A stretch of 14,017 nt of DNA from Gammaproteobacteria bacterium. Lineage in GTDB: Bacteria > Pseudomonadota > Gammaproteobacteria > Steroidobacterales > Rariloculaceae. Shown here in pieces: positions 7,364-13,860 of this stretch (the stretch's first letter is position 1; every line of letters begins with the position of its first letter). The stretch spans positions 1-14,017 of the forward strand of contig SMWC01000123.1 of NCBI GenBank assembly GCA_004357505.1, given 5' to 3'. The position numbers and the translations under genes were made by a program. The notes under the pieces are model-generated. The model ran no database searches, had not been told where the DNA came from, and worked only from the letters and a program-made list of their open reading frames with translations.

Positions 7364-8380
7364 CTACTCGATACACTCGAACGGTTTGATGGTCTCACCG
7401 GGCCGCCAGAGCCAATATCTCTCGAGCGTTACGGGCTCCGTGAACACTGCTGGATCCGTGACCGTCATCTGATAGTCCAGTCGGGTCTCGTCGAGGCTCA
7501 ATGCGAATCGCTCCTCGATGTCGGCTTCGTCGCTAAGCAAGATCCCAAAGGCATTAAAGTGAGGCAACAGTATCGCCGATGTTGACACAACCAGACTGTT
7601 CCCTTCCCATCGGCCCACCGAACGCCCCAGTGGCGTCTTGGACGCGGGTGCCGGTTGGTCGGTCATGTAAATGGTCCGTGTCAGATCGTACTCTTCAATC
7701 CGAAACTGAATTCGATCACCGTCGTCGATAAACTCGACTGGATACGGTTGATTCATGATGTACGGCATTCCCTTTGGCGTACAACCGGGAATGGGATTTT
7801 CTGTAATGGGATCGAAATTTTGTTGAAACGACCGCGCAGCTTCCGTCAGCGGATAACTCGATCGTCCAAAACGCTCTTGTCGGCTTCCGAAATTTCGGCT
7901 CCAGACCCTGAATATTCCGCTGGAGAGCGCTTCCGCTGCCTCGACGTCGACATCCCGAAAGCTCGCCTGCCCCCAGCCAATCGTTTCGCTCGACCAGCGC
8001 GGTTCTGCGTCACGCTGAATTAACACTTCACGCCCATCGGGCATCAGGATGTTGGTGACGTCCATGATGTGCATGTCGTTCCGTCCCGGCGTTCCCGCTA
8101 TTCGAATCGTCTGGCCGACGGCCAGTACGTCCGGCCCGATGCCGTGCCGCTCAAGGATACCGGGCGGTGTCGATTCGACTTCCCAAGTCGTTTGCTCGCC
8201 ACCGGACTCGGTTTCGATCCAAAAACGGATATGGGGGTTCCGCCACATGATTCGTGTCACCTCGCCCTCGATCTCACTAATCCGATCGAGATCATAGAAC
8301 GCTGATTTCGAGTGGTGTGCCGTGGCCGCGGGGCAGCCAACGACGAGCGCCAGAACACAAGTGGCTAGTGTTTTCTGCAT
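7364..8380 (-). CDS. Exported DUF6152 + module B fusion protein, function unknown (copy 1)
   Basis: The product has 338 residues with a signal peptide (1-21, ending A-A-T-A) before A-H-H-S. The DUF6152 module (about 22-125) has W-R-N-P-H (46-50) and L-M-P-D-G-R-E-V. Module B (about 155-338) has G-I-F-R-V-W (155-160), C-T-P-K-G-M-P (200-206), G-R-W-E-G (256-260), D-P-A-V-F-T-E-P (309-316), W-L-W-R-P-G-E and F-E-C near the end. Cys200 and Cys336 are the only cysteines after the signal peptide. The module layout and spacing match the next gene almost residue for residue, so the two are tandem duplicates that have diverged. ATG 8380 is preferred to 8404 because the GGAGGAGG lies between them. It follows the sulfatase gene by 59 nt. 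Function unknown. Confidence 0.9.
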   Translation of the reverse strand: MQKTLATCVLALVVGCPAATAHHSKSAFYDLDRISEIEGEVTRIMWRNPHIRFWIETESGGEQTTWEVESTPPGILERHGIGPDVLAVGQTIRIAGTPGRNDMHIMDVTNILMPDGREVLIQRDAEPRWSSETIGWGQASFRDVDVEAAEALSSGIFRVWSRNFGSRQERFGRSSYPLTEAARSFQQNFDPITENPIPGCTPKGMPYIMNQPYPVEFIDDGDRIQFRIEEYDLTRTIYMTDQPAPASKTPLGRSVGRWEGNSLVVSTSAILLPHFNAFGILLSDEADIEERFALSLDETRLDYQMTVTDPAVFTEPVTLERYWLWRPGETIKPFECIE

Positions 8381-8390
8381 CGATCCATCC

Positions 8391-8399
8391 CCCTCCTCC
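8391..8399 (-). promoter_or_regulatory. Shine-Dalgarno that fixes the start at 8380
   Basis: GGAGGAGGG on the minus strand lies about 10 nt before the ATG at 8380-8378. It would fall inside the coding sequence if translation began at the in-frame ATG at 8404, and the signal peptide starts directly at 8380. Confidence 0.7.
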
Positions 8400-8439
8400 A
8401 TCAAGGCTCGATCTATCTGCTCAGTCTGACGCGGCCCGG

Positions 8440-9870
8440 CTATCGATAGAACGCGTCAGGTGCATTTTCGCTGGGCAGCCATTCGGCGAGCTGGCTCTTA
8501 ATATCCGAGAAGTCCGGGTCCGCTGCAAGATTTATCCACTCTTGCGGGTCTGTTTCATGGTCGTAGAGTTCCTCCGAGCCGTCCGCATAACGGATATAGC
8601 GGTAGCGATCGCTCCTGACGGCGTGATTCATGAACCCAAAGGTGCTTAGCGCTACAGGCTCCCAGGGCGCATCCGGGTCTCGAAGCAGCGGTACCAGACT
8701 GGTCCCCTCGACATGAGCCGGTATTTCGAGGCCGGCCAACTCGGTCAGGGTCGGGTAGAGATCCATGAGCGACACGGCCTCGTCCGTTTGACTACCCGGG
8801 GTCGTGATGCCAGGAGCGACGATGATAAACGGTACTCGCGTCGACTCCTCCCAGAGGGTCGACTTACGCCAGCGCAGTTTTTCGCCCAGATGCCAGCCGT
8901 GGTCGGACCACAAAACGATGATCGTATTGTCGGCCCTCCCGCTACGATCGAGCGCGTCGAGAAGCTGCCCAACCATCGCATCGGCGAAACTGACACTCGC
9001 GAGGTACGCTTGGACGCCTTCCCTCCAGAGATTCGCCGCGATGATCCACTCGAACAATCCCATGGGCGGCATATTTCCGAAATAGGCGTCTTGCAGCGCC
9101 GCAGCGGGGACGTCATCGAGATCCGTCTCGAGGACCCGTGGCAGCTCGAGATCCTCCAGCGAGTAAAGGTCGAAGTATTTTTGTGGCAGGTACCATGGGG
9201 GATGCGGCCGGTAGATCCCGACGGCGACGAAGCGTGGCTCGTCGCCGGCCGCGGTCAGTTGTTGCTGCCCCCAGCCAACGACCTGGCCGTCACCCATCGC
9301 GTAATCTTCGGTGACCAGTCCGGCCCAATCCATGTTCCGAGTGAATGGATTGCCGTTTGCCGGTCGGTTGACAGGCACCACCTCGTCAGGGAGCTGCCGG
9401 TCGAGCGACGGATAAAACGCGTCCCAGGCCGTGAGATCGTTATACCCGCTAAAACCAGCTGCAGAGTACGAGTGGGCATGAAACAGTTTGCCGGCACCCA
9501 GAGTCCGGTAGCCCCGCTCGCGAAAATATCTCGGGATCGTTGGGATGCCCTCAAGTCGTTCGACGGTGCGCCAGTCTGGTGCGTTGCCGTAGACTCCCGT
9601 AGTCGAGGGGGCCAGCCCGGTGAAAATTGCGGTGCGCGACGGATTGCACAGCGCCGACGGCGAATGCGCATTGGTAAACAACATGCCGCGTGCAGCGAGC
9701 GCGTCGATATTCGGCGTGATGGCTTGTGGGTGCCCGCCGAGTACACCCACCCAGTCGTTGAGATCGTCGATCGAGATGAACAGCACGTTCGGCCGGTCGA
9801 CGCTTTGAGCCTGTGCAGGGAAACCAGGCGCCGCGAGAACGGCTAGCGCGATTAGTGCCCAGTACTTCAT
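8440..9870 (-). CDS. Exported sulfatase, iduronate-2-sulfatase-like
   Basis: This 476-residue enzyme of the alkaline-phosphatase/sulfatase fold hydrolyses sulfate esters. A Sec signal peptide (1-21, ending A-Q-A) directs it to the periplasm. Metal ligands D35-D36 occur in S-I-D-D-L-N-D. The formylglycine motif is C75-N-P-S-R79, followed by T-A-I-F-T-G, so the Cys form requires a formylglycine-generating enzyme, not seen here. Further active-site signatures are G-K-L-F-H (127-131), R-P-H (221-223) and S-D-H-G-W-H-L-G-E-K (322-331). T-I-P-R-Y-F-R-E-R-G-Y and the R-P-H segment resemble human and bacterial iduronate-2-sulfatases; the true substrate is not deducible. It starts 4 nt after the upstream gene's stop with little Shine-Dalgarno, so it is probably translationally coupled. 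No active-site residue appears lost. Confidence 0.95.
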   Translation of the reverse strand: MKYWALIALAVLAAPGFPAQAQSVDRPNVLFISIDDLNDWVGVLGGHPQAITPNIDALAARGMLFTNAHSPSALCNPSRTAIFTGLAPSTTGVYGNAPDWRTVERLEGIPTIPRYFRERGYRTLGAGKLFHAHSYSAAGFSGYNDLTAWDAFYPSLDRQLPDEVVPVNRPANGNPFTRNMDWAGLVTEDYAMGDGQVVGWGQQQLTAAGDEPRFVAVGIYRPHPPWYLPQKYFDLYSLEDLELPRVLETDLDDVPAAALQDAYFGNMPPMGLFEWIIAANLWREGVQAYLASVSFADAMVGQLLDALDRSGRADNTIIVLWSDHGWHLGEKLRWRKSTLWEESTRVPFIIVAPGITTPGSQTDEAVSLMDLYPTLTELAGLEIPAHVEGTSLVPLLRDPDAPWEPVALSTFGFMNHAVRSDRYRYIRYADGSEELYDHETDPQEWINLAADPDFSDIKSQLAEWLPSENAPDAFYR

Positions 9871-9874
9871 GTGG

Positions 9875-10636
9875 CTAATCGAAACCCTGATCGTCAGCCA
9901 ATGCGTAGCACTCGTACTCGAGAACCCGAATGTCTCCTTCGATACGCCGGTACAAAGGCATGCGCATCTGCCACGGTTCGGTAAATACTTCGGAGTCCTC
10001 GATAGTGACCTCGTAGAGCATGTGATCCGGACCAGTTCGCGTATAGCGTTCAGTCACATGCAAGGACGGGCTATGAAAATTTCCAGAGCGGTCAAACCAG
10101 GTTTCGCCCGTGAAGTGAGTAATATCGACCACGAGTGTTTGCCCCTCCCAATGGCCGCGAGAATCCCCCATGTACCACTCGATCGGGCCCGGCAGGCGTT
10201 CTCCGTCCATATAGATGTTTCTGATCGTATGTACCCATTCGTAGGTTATCACGATCTGATCCGGGGTCTGAAAAATCTGAAACGGGTAAGGCATATAGGT
10301 TATTCGCGGCACGCCGACCATTTTACAGTTCGCTTCAGTGTCATCGGTCAGGCGGTTCTCATAATTTCGCCGACGTTGCTCCAAAGCCCACGGCTGATAA
10401 GGAATGTCGTTGCCTATGACAACGCCCTGCCCCGCCGGCACGCCGTAGGCAGCAGAGTGATCTTGAATATTCCATACGGCCGTATTCAAGGTCTGCCAGA
10501 CACCTTGAAGATCGGGCTGCCCATCGATCGTTCGCGGTGGCATGTAGCCTTGCCCGGCACCAATCAATGGCAGTAATAAGAAGTTTACCGCTAGCAAGCC
10601 TGTAGCGAACGTTCGAAGGCTTGACCGACTCGTCAT
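9875..10636 (-). CDS. Exported module-B protein, function unknown (253 aa)
   Basis: The protein begins with a signal peptide (about 1-29, hydrophobic core 10-26). The rest (about 32-253) is module B without DUF6152. It has P-D-L-Q-G-V-W (41-47), P-W-A-L-E-Q-R-R-R (82-90), C-K-M-V-G-V-P (104-110), Y-M-P-Y-P-F-Q-I (114-121) and I-R-N-I-Y-M-D-G (138-145). G-H-W-E-G-Q-T-L-V-V-D (161-171), V-F-T-E-P-W (217-222) and Y-E-C (241-243) follow. Cys104 and Cys242 are its only cysteines and align with the pair in the 338/341-residue fusions. Proteins of this kind ('PDLxGVW') are common hypotheticals in acidobacteria and environmental proteobacteria, as far as I recall. ATG 10636 has GAGGGGA about 9 nt upstream. 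A 97-nt gap separates it from the DUF6152 gene before it. Confidence 0.9.
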   Translation of the reverse strand: MTSRSSLRTFATGLLAVNFLLLPLIGAGQGYMPPRTIDGQPDLQGVWQTLNTAVWNIQDHSAAYGVPAGQGVVIGNDIPYQPWALEQRRRNYENRLTDDTEANCKMVGVPRITYMPYPFQIFQTPDQIVITYEWVHTIRNIYMDGERLPGPIEWYMGDSRGHWEGQTLVVDITHFTGETWFDRSGNFHSPSLHVTERYTRTGPDHMLYEVTIEDSEVFTEPWQMRMPLYRRIEGDIRVLEYECYALADDQGFD

Positions 10637-10733
10637 CTGGAATTTCCCCTCATCACATAGTTTATTGCAGCGGCTCGAGTTTCCACGACACGGCCAAATT
10701 CATTATCTGCTGACGTTAGCGCACTGCTGCGGC

Positions 10734-11138
10734 TCAACGATCCTCCGGGTTGGTACCGGAAAACAGCGTCGTTCCATCGGCCAGAGTGACGTCATCCCCT
10801 TGTACGGACCGCGAACGATCCCGTGCCGGCAGGCCGTGGACGGTGACAATGCTACCGACAGGCAGATTAGCCGGCCGCCAGCCTCTCCTATAGAGTGAAT
10901 TGGCGCTGCCGAACTCGATTCTCCAAAGCTCACGTTTACCTTCAGCATTTTCCACGTCGAGGTGCAGCCACGCGTGTGGATTTCTCCACTCGAGATCGAC
11001 GACCGTTCCGACCACGGTGATCTCCCTCGTCATGTCGTACTGCAAAGCGACCGAATGATGAGCCGACGCCGGCAAGCCAACCGACAGCAGCCCTACGCCC
11101 GCAACTGTCCTGACGATACAGACCCTAATTCTGCGCAT
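10734..11138 (-). CDS. Exported stand-alone DUF6152 protein
   Basis: The product has 134 residues: a signal peptide with an Arg-rich n-region (1-26, ending A-S-A), then H-H-S (27-29). A small, probably all-beta domain follows, with W-R-N-P-H (51-55), L-W-R-I-E-F (71-76) and a terminal L-A-D-G-T-T-L (119-125). This is the same DUF6152 module that forms the N-terminal third of the 338- and 341-residue proteins in this cluster. There are no cysteines in the mature part. The ATG at 11138 comes 2 nt after the TAA of the preceding module-B gene, so the two are almost certainly co-translated. DUF6152 has no known biochemical function that I can name; the conserved mature N-terminal His-His could bind metal, which is speculation. 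Confidence 0.92.
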   Translation of the reverse strand: MRRIRVCIVRTVAGVGLLSVGLPASAHHSVALQYDMTREITVVGTVVDLEWRNPHAWLHLDVENAEGKRELWRIEFGSANSLYRRGWRPANLPVGSIVTVHGLPARDRSRSVQGDDVTLADGTTLFSGTNPEDR

Positions 11139-11140
11139 GT

Positions 11141-12109
11141 TTATCGCTCAGCCTCCTCTAGCTCCCAGGCGGCCTTGAGCCGCCGAGCTTCGTCGCCCGT
11201 CATGCCAGGATAGACGTCGTAGCCGACGTTAATGTACCGCTGTCTAGCGAAGTCGTTGTTCTCATAGCAAGCTTCCTCGAACAGCTCGTAGTCTTCCACA
11301 GTGCTGCGTCGATAGGCGATCGCGATCGTGAAGGGTCTGGTATAGACATTCGGATCATCCAACGTCGCCTGGTAGTGAATCGTATCGGCGTCGATGAGCG
11401 TCAAGCGTTCCACGACGTGGGCTTCATCGGTAAAGAATCGGCCCCGTTGATCGAGCCAGGCGCGAGCGTTCTGATTCCTCGTATCGATCACCAACGTATT
11501 GCCTTCCCAGTGACCAACTGAGTCGCCGTTCCACAAACGCAGGTCTTCACCAATATGGGGTCGGTTGTCCAGAGGAATCACTCTGAAAGCGTGCGCTTCC
11601 TCGCCCTGAACCAGAAAGGCATCGGAATTCTGCATAAATTGCAGCGTGCCGGTCATGTACATCGTGAGCGGGACGCCGTCCAAACGACAGATCGCATTAT
11701 GATGGACGTATGCCGGCCGGTTGTAACGCCGTTGGGCTTCGGCCCATGGTTGTATCGGCACGAACCCATCAGCCGGATCGACGATGATGCTGGTCGCGCC
11801 GAAGTCATCGAGCGTCCGCGGGTGTTCTTCCAGGCTCTCGTGTGCTGCTGCTCTGCGGCGCCAGATTCCGTTCATGTCGGGACTACCGTTTGCCGTCCGC
11901 GGCGGATCAAAATCCTTGACCGCTTCAAGTGCGCAAGCGTGAAACGCTGCATGGGCGTCTTCGGGACAGATGGAGTCGGTTACCCAGGACTGGCCAGCTG
12001 CAGAGCCTGGTCTGACAAACGAAGCAATGGCGGCGGTAATCAGAGCGGCAGCGATGAGGGCTCGGCGGGTTACAGGAACGCCCCGGAAACTTGACGAATA
12101 CGTTTTCAA
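11141..12109 (-). CDS. Exported module-B protein, function unknown (322 aa, uncertain start)
   Basis: From a TTG at 12109 the product has 322 residues. There is a twin-Arg-containing n-region (T-R-R, 14-16), a hydrophobic segment (17-32) and a probable cleavage near S-A-A-G (36-39). Module B has P-D-M-N-G-I-W (77-83), P-W-A-E-A-Q-R-R (121-128), C-R-L-D-G-V-P (141-147), G-H-W-E-G-N-T-L-V-I-D (199-209) and E-E-A-C (278-281). Cys48 and Cys59 form an extra pair. The C-terminal 40 residues after Cys281 extend beyond the paralogues. No ATG or GTG start exists in this frame upstream of the signal; a TTG at 12208 is the other option. A GTG at 12131 in another frame reads M-S-K-V-A-D-W-F-E-N-V-F-V-K-F-P-G-R, so a frameshift near 12075-12090 is conceivable. 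It leads into the DUF6152 gene. Confidence 0.8.
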   Translation of the reverse strand: MKTYSSSFRGVPVTRRALIAAALITAAIASFVRPGSAAGQSWVTDSICPEDAHAAFHACALEAVKDFDPPRTANGSPDMNGIWRRRAAAHESLEEHPRTLDDFGATSIIVDPADGFVPIQPWAEAQRRYNRPAYVHHNAICRLDGVPLTMYMTGTLQFMQNSDAFLVQGEEAHAFRVIPLDNRPHIGEDLRLWNGDSVGHWEGNTLVIDTRNQNARAWLDQRGRFFTDEAHVVERLTLIDADTIHYQATLDDPNVYTRPFTIAIAYRRSTVEDYELFEEACYENNDFARQRYINVGYDVYPGMTGDEARRLKAAWELEEAER

Positions 12110-12279
12110 ACCAGTCTGCGACCTTGGACACGGGTATGGTACTAATGATGCCAAAACTGACAGAACGTCTCTACATCCACTGGAGTTGGCCAGATTCGAT
12201 ATGGTCAACCGGCTCAGCCCGTCAACGCTTCCGTTCAGGTCTGGCCTCGAGAAAGCAACGTCTGCGGGATTTGTGAATG

Positions 12280-12891
12280 TTAATTCATCTTCCGGCGGGT
12301 GAGCGCTAACATCGACTCATTCCCAGCAGCGGCGGTGGCTGCCACCTCGCCGTAGAGTTCTTCCAACTGGGTTACCGACAGATAGTCGGGATGATGGACC
12401 TCCGCGATAGTGGCATAGAGCACTGATGTACTTTTCCTGGACACGACCAAGTCATAGATATGTACCGCCAGCGGTTGTGGCGGGATGCCGCTCATTAAGC
12501 CGGCGACTCTGTCTGTGACAGGTAAGACACCGAAGTAGCGATTGATTTTCTCGATAGCCCAGCCCCGCTGCGTGAACACCGCGCCGATAGATTGCCCTGA
12601 GAGAATCGCTCGATGCTCGAGAACGAGTTCCGCGTTAATGTCATCAGGATACCGAACTACAGCGAAGGTTCGACAGATTGTAGTCTCATCGTGCAGACTA
12701 TAGAGATTCGAGACTCGGACGCCGGCATCGCTCTCCAAAACAACGATGCCGTAGCTACCGAATTCCTGTGCGATATGCTCGCTATTCAGCAGCGGTCGGG
12801 AGACTATCTCCGCTGGTGCTGTTAACGGCACCTGCGCCACAAGTTGGGCGCTGAGAGATAATGCAGTGACGAACCGTATGATCTTGATCAT
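12280..12891 (-). CDS. Exported protein of unknown family (203 aa)
   Basis: I do not recognise a named family. The ATG at 12891 follows AAGG about 8 nt upstream and opens a signal peptide (1-19, ending L-V-A). This start is preferred to an upstream in-frame codon at 12951 that would put hydrophilic residues in front. The mature part looks like one compact alpha/beta domain: F-G-S-Y-G-I-V-V-L-E-S (44-54), R-V-S-N-L-Y-S-L (59-66), C-R-T-F-A-V-V-R-Y (73-81), S-I-G-A-V-F (101-106), Y-A-T-I-A-E-V-H-H-P-D-Y-L (159-171). It has a single Cys (73). It precedes the module-B/DUF6152 cluster by 170 nt on the same strand and is divergent from the DUF4159 gene. It may belong to the same transcript; no clear terminator separates them. 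Confidence 0.85.
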   Translation of the reverse strand: MIKIIRFVTALSLSAQLVAQVPLTAPAEIVSRPLLNSEHIAQEFGSYGIVVLESDAGVRVSNLYSLHDETTICRTFAVVRYPDDINAELVLEHRAILSGQSIGAVFTQRGWAIEKINRYFGVLPVTDRVAGLMSGIPPQPLAVHIYDLVVSRKSTSVLYATIAEVHHPDYLSVTQLEELYGEVAATAAAGNESMLALTRRKMN

Positions 12892-13019
12892 CGTCTGCCT
12901 TACGTGAGTCCAGTGTCTCTCCGAATAGTAGGCGCTCAGGATCGAGAGCAAAAGAGATAGCGCCTTGTAGTCCGCTTAGCTCGAGTAAACTGCGCCATCA
13001 TGATATTCTGCGCCGGCGT
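12892..13019. promoter_or_regulatory. Divergent intergenic region with putative promoters both ways
   Basis: These 128 nt separate the start of the 203-residue protein (minus) from that of the DUF4159 protein (plus), so at least two promoters are expected. On the plus strand TAAACT (12986-12991) lies 15 nt after TTGTAG (12965-12970), a poor spacing. On the minus strand TACTAT near 12930 follows a T-rich stretch. Neither is convincing. The plus-strand gene has no visible Shine-Dalgarno. Confidence 0.35.
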
Positions 13020-13763
13020 ATGAATCGCCGTCGAATAACCGCATTCGCCGTACTTCTGATTGTCCTGCTTGGTTCGAGTTTCGCGTACGGGCAGCGTTTC
13101 AGAGGGCGTAATGTGCCCGAACAGAACGATCCGCCCGCTACCGAATTTATCGCAGCGCGCTGGCATTTCGGGACCAATGGCCTGATCGGACATATGGGCT
13201 GGTCACATAACTATCCCAGTTCCGAGCTGCACCTCAACGAATTTGTCGCCGAAACCACCCGAGTCGACGTCGAGCCTCGGTCGTACCGGATCGTTGAACT
13301 CGGGTCGGACGACGTATTCGAATACCCCTTTACCTATGTGTCCGAGCCGGGTGAGATGGAGCTTACCGAGCAGGAAGTCGAGAATCTTCGCGAATACATC
13401 GACCGTGGCGGCTTTATTCTCATCGATGACTTCGATGGCCCGGTTCATTTGGCACAGTTGCGCAGTCAGATGTGGCGTGCGTTTCCCGACCGTACTTTCG
13501 TCCCGTTGACCATCGATCACCCGATTTTTGATCTGATCTTCGAACTTCAGGATCTAAACGGCATGGCGCCGTACGTGCCGGGAGGAAAACTCACCTACTA
13601 CGGCATGCTGAACGATCGCGGTGAGATCGCGATCGTCGCCTGCCATAATAACGATCTAGCGAATTTCTGGGACTGGATCGATGAGGGAAGGTACCCGCTC
13701 AGGCCGTCAACCGACGCCTTCCGCATGGGCATCAATTACCTCATCTATTCGATGACCCACTAA
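13020..13763 (+). CDS. Exported DUF4159 domain protein
   Basis: The product has 247 residues. A signal peptide (1-24, n-region N-R-R-R, ending A-Y-G) is followed by a DUF4159 domain (about 42-245). Typical features are F-I-A-A-R-W-H-F (43-50), Y-P-S-S-E-L-H-L-N-E-F-V (65-76), E-Y-P-F-T-Y-V (101-107), G-G-F-I-L-I-D-D-F-D-G (130-140), F-P-D-R (155-158), D-H-P-I-F (166-170) and a C-terminal G-I-N-Y-L-I-Y-S-M-T (237-246). The domain has a glutamine-amidotransferase-like fold in known relatives, but no enzymatic activity is established. DUF4159 genes often sit beside MoxR ATPase and DUF58 genes; none is seen here. It is the only plus-strand gene in the window. The start lacks a good ribosome-binding site, but the signal peptide supports it. 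Confidence 0.9.
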   Translation: MNRRRITAFAVLLIVLLGSSFAYGQRFRGRNVPEQNDPPATEFIAARWHFGTNGLIGHMGWSHNYPSSELHLNEFVAETTRVDVEPRSYRIVELGSDDVFEYPFTYVSEPGEMELTEQEVENLREYIDRGGFILIDDFDGPVHLAQLRSQMWRAFPDRTFVPLTIDHPIFDLIFELQDLNGMAPYVPGGKLTYYGMLNDRGEIAIVACHNNDLANFWDWIDEGRYPLRPSTDAFRMGINYLIYSMTH

Positions 13764-13812
13764 TTCGCGTTAAGTCGCGGCCCAAAGAAGCCTGAACCAG
13801 CCGTGAACTCTT

Positions 13813-13832
13813 CGCTGCGTTGAACCGCAGCG
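13813..13832. terminator. Hairpin between convergent genes, possible bidirectional terminator
   Basis: CGCTGCG and CGCAGCG form a perfect 7-bp stem with a 6-nt loop, midway between the end of the DUF4159 gene (plus) and the end of the edge gene (minus). Neither strand has a T-run after it, so it is not a standard intrinsic terminator. It may protect 3' ends. Confidence 0.4.
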
Positions 13833-13860
13833 TATTGGCATCCCGAGACTGATCCAGAGC

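Noticed and set aside
8713..9846. A long open frame (377 codons) on the plus strand, opposite the sulfatase gene
   Set aside because: It is the antisense of a well-supported sulfatase with complete active-site motifs. Its translation is rich in Arg and low in hydrophobic order, with no domain or signal peptide.
11925..12131. A 68-codon minus-strand frame starting at GTG 12131
   Set aside because: It overlaps the signal peptide of the 322-residue protein in another frame and ends without a domain. It is kept only as a possible frameshifted N-terminus, not as a gene.
11970..12302. A 110-codon plus-strand frame spanning the gap before the cluster
   Set aside because: Mostly antisense to the signal region of the 322-residue protein; low-complexity composition and no ribosome-binding site.
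12936..13193. An 85-codon minus-strand frame across the divergent region
   Set aside because: It overlaps the start of the DUF4159 gene and both putative promoter regions. The product has no signal peptide or motif.
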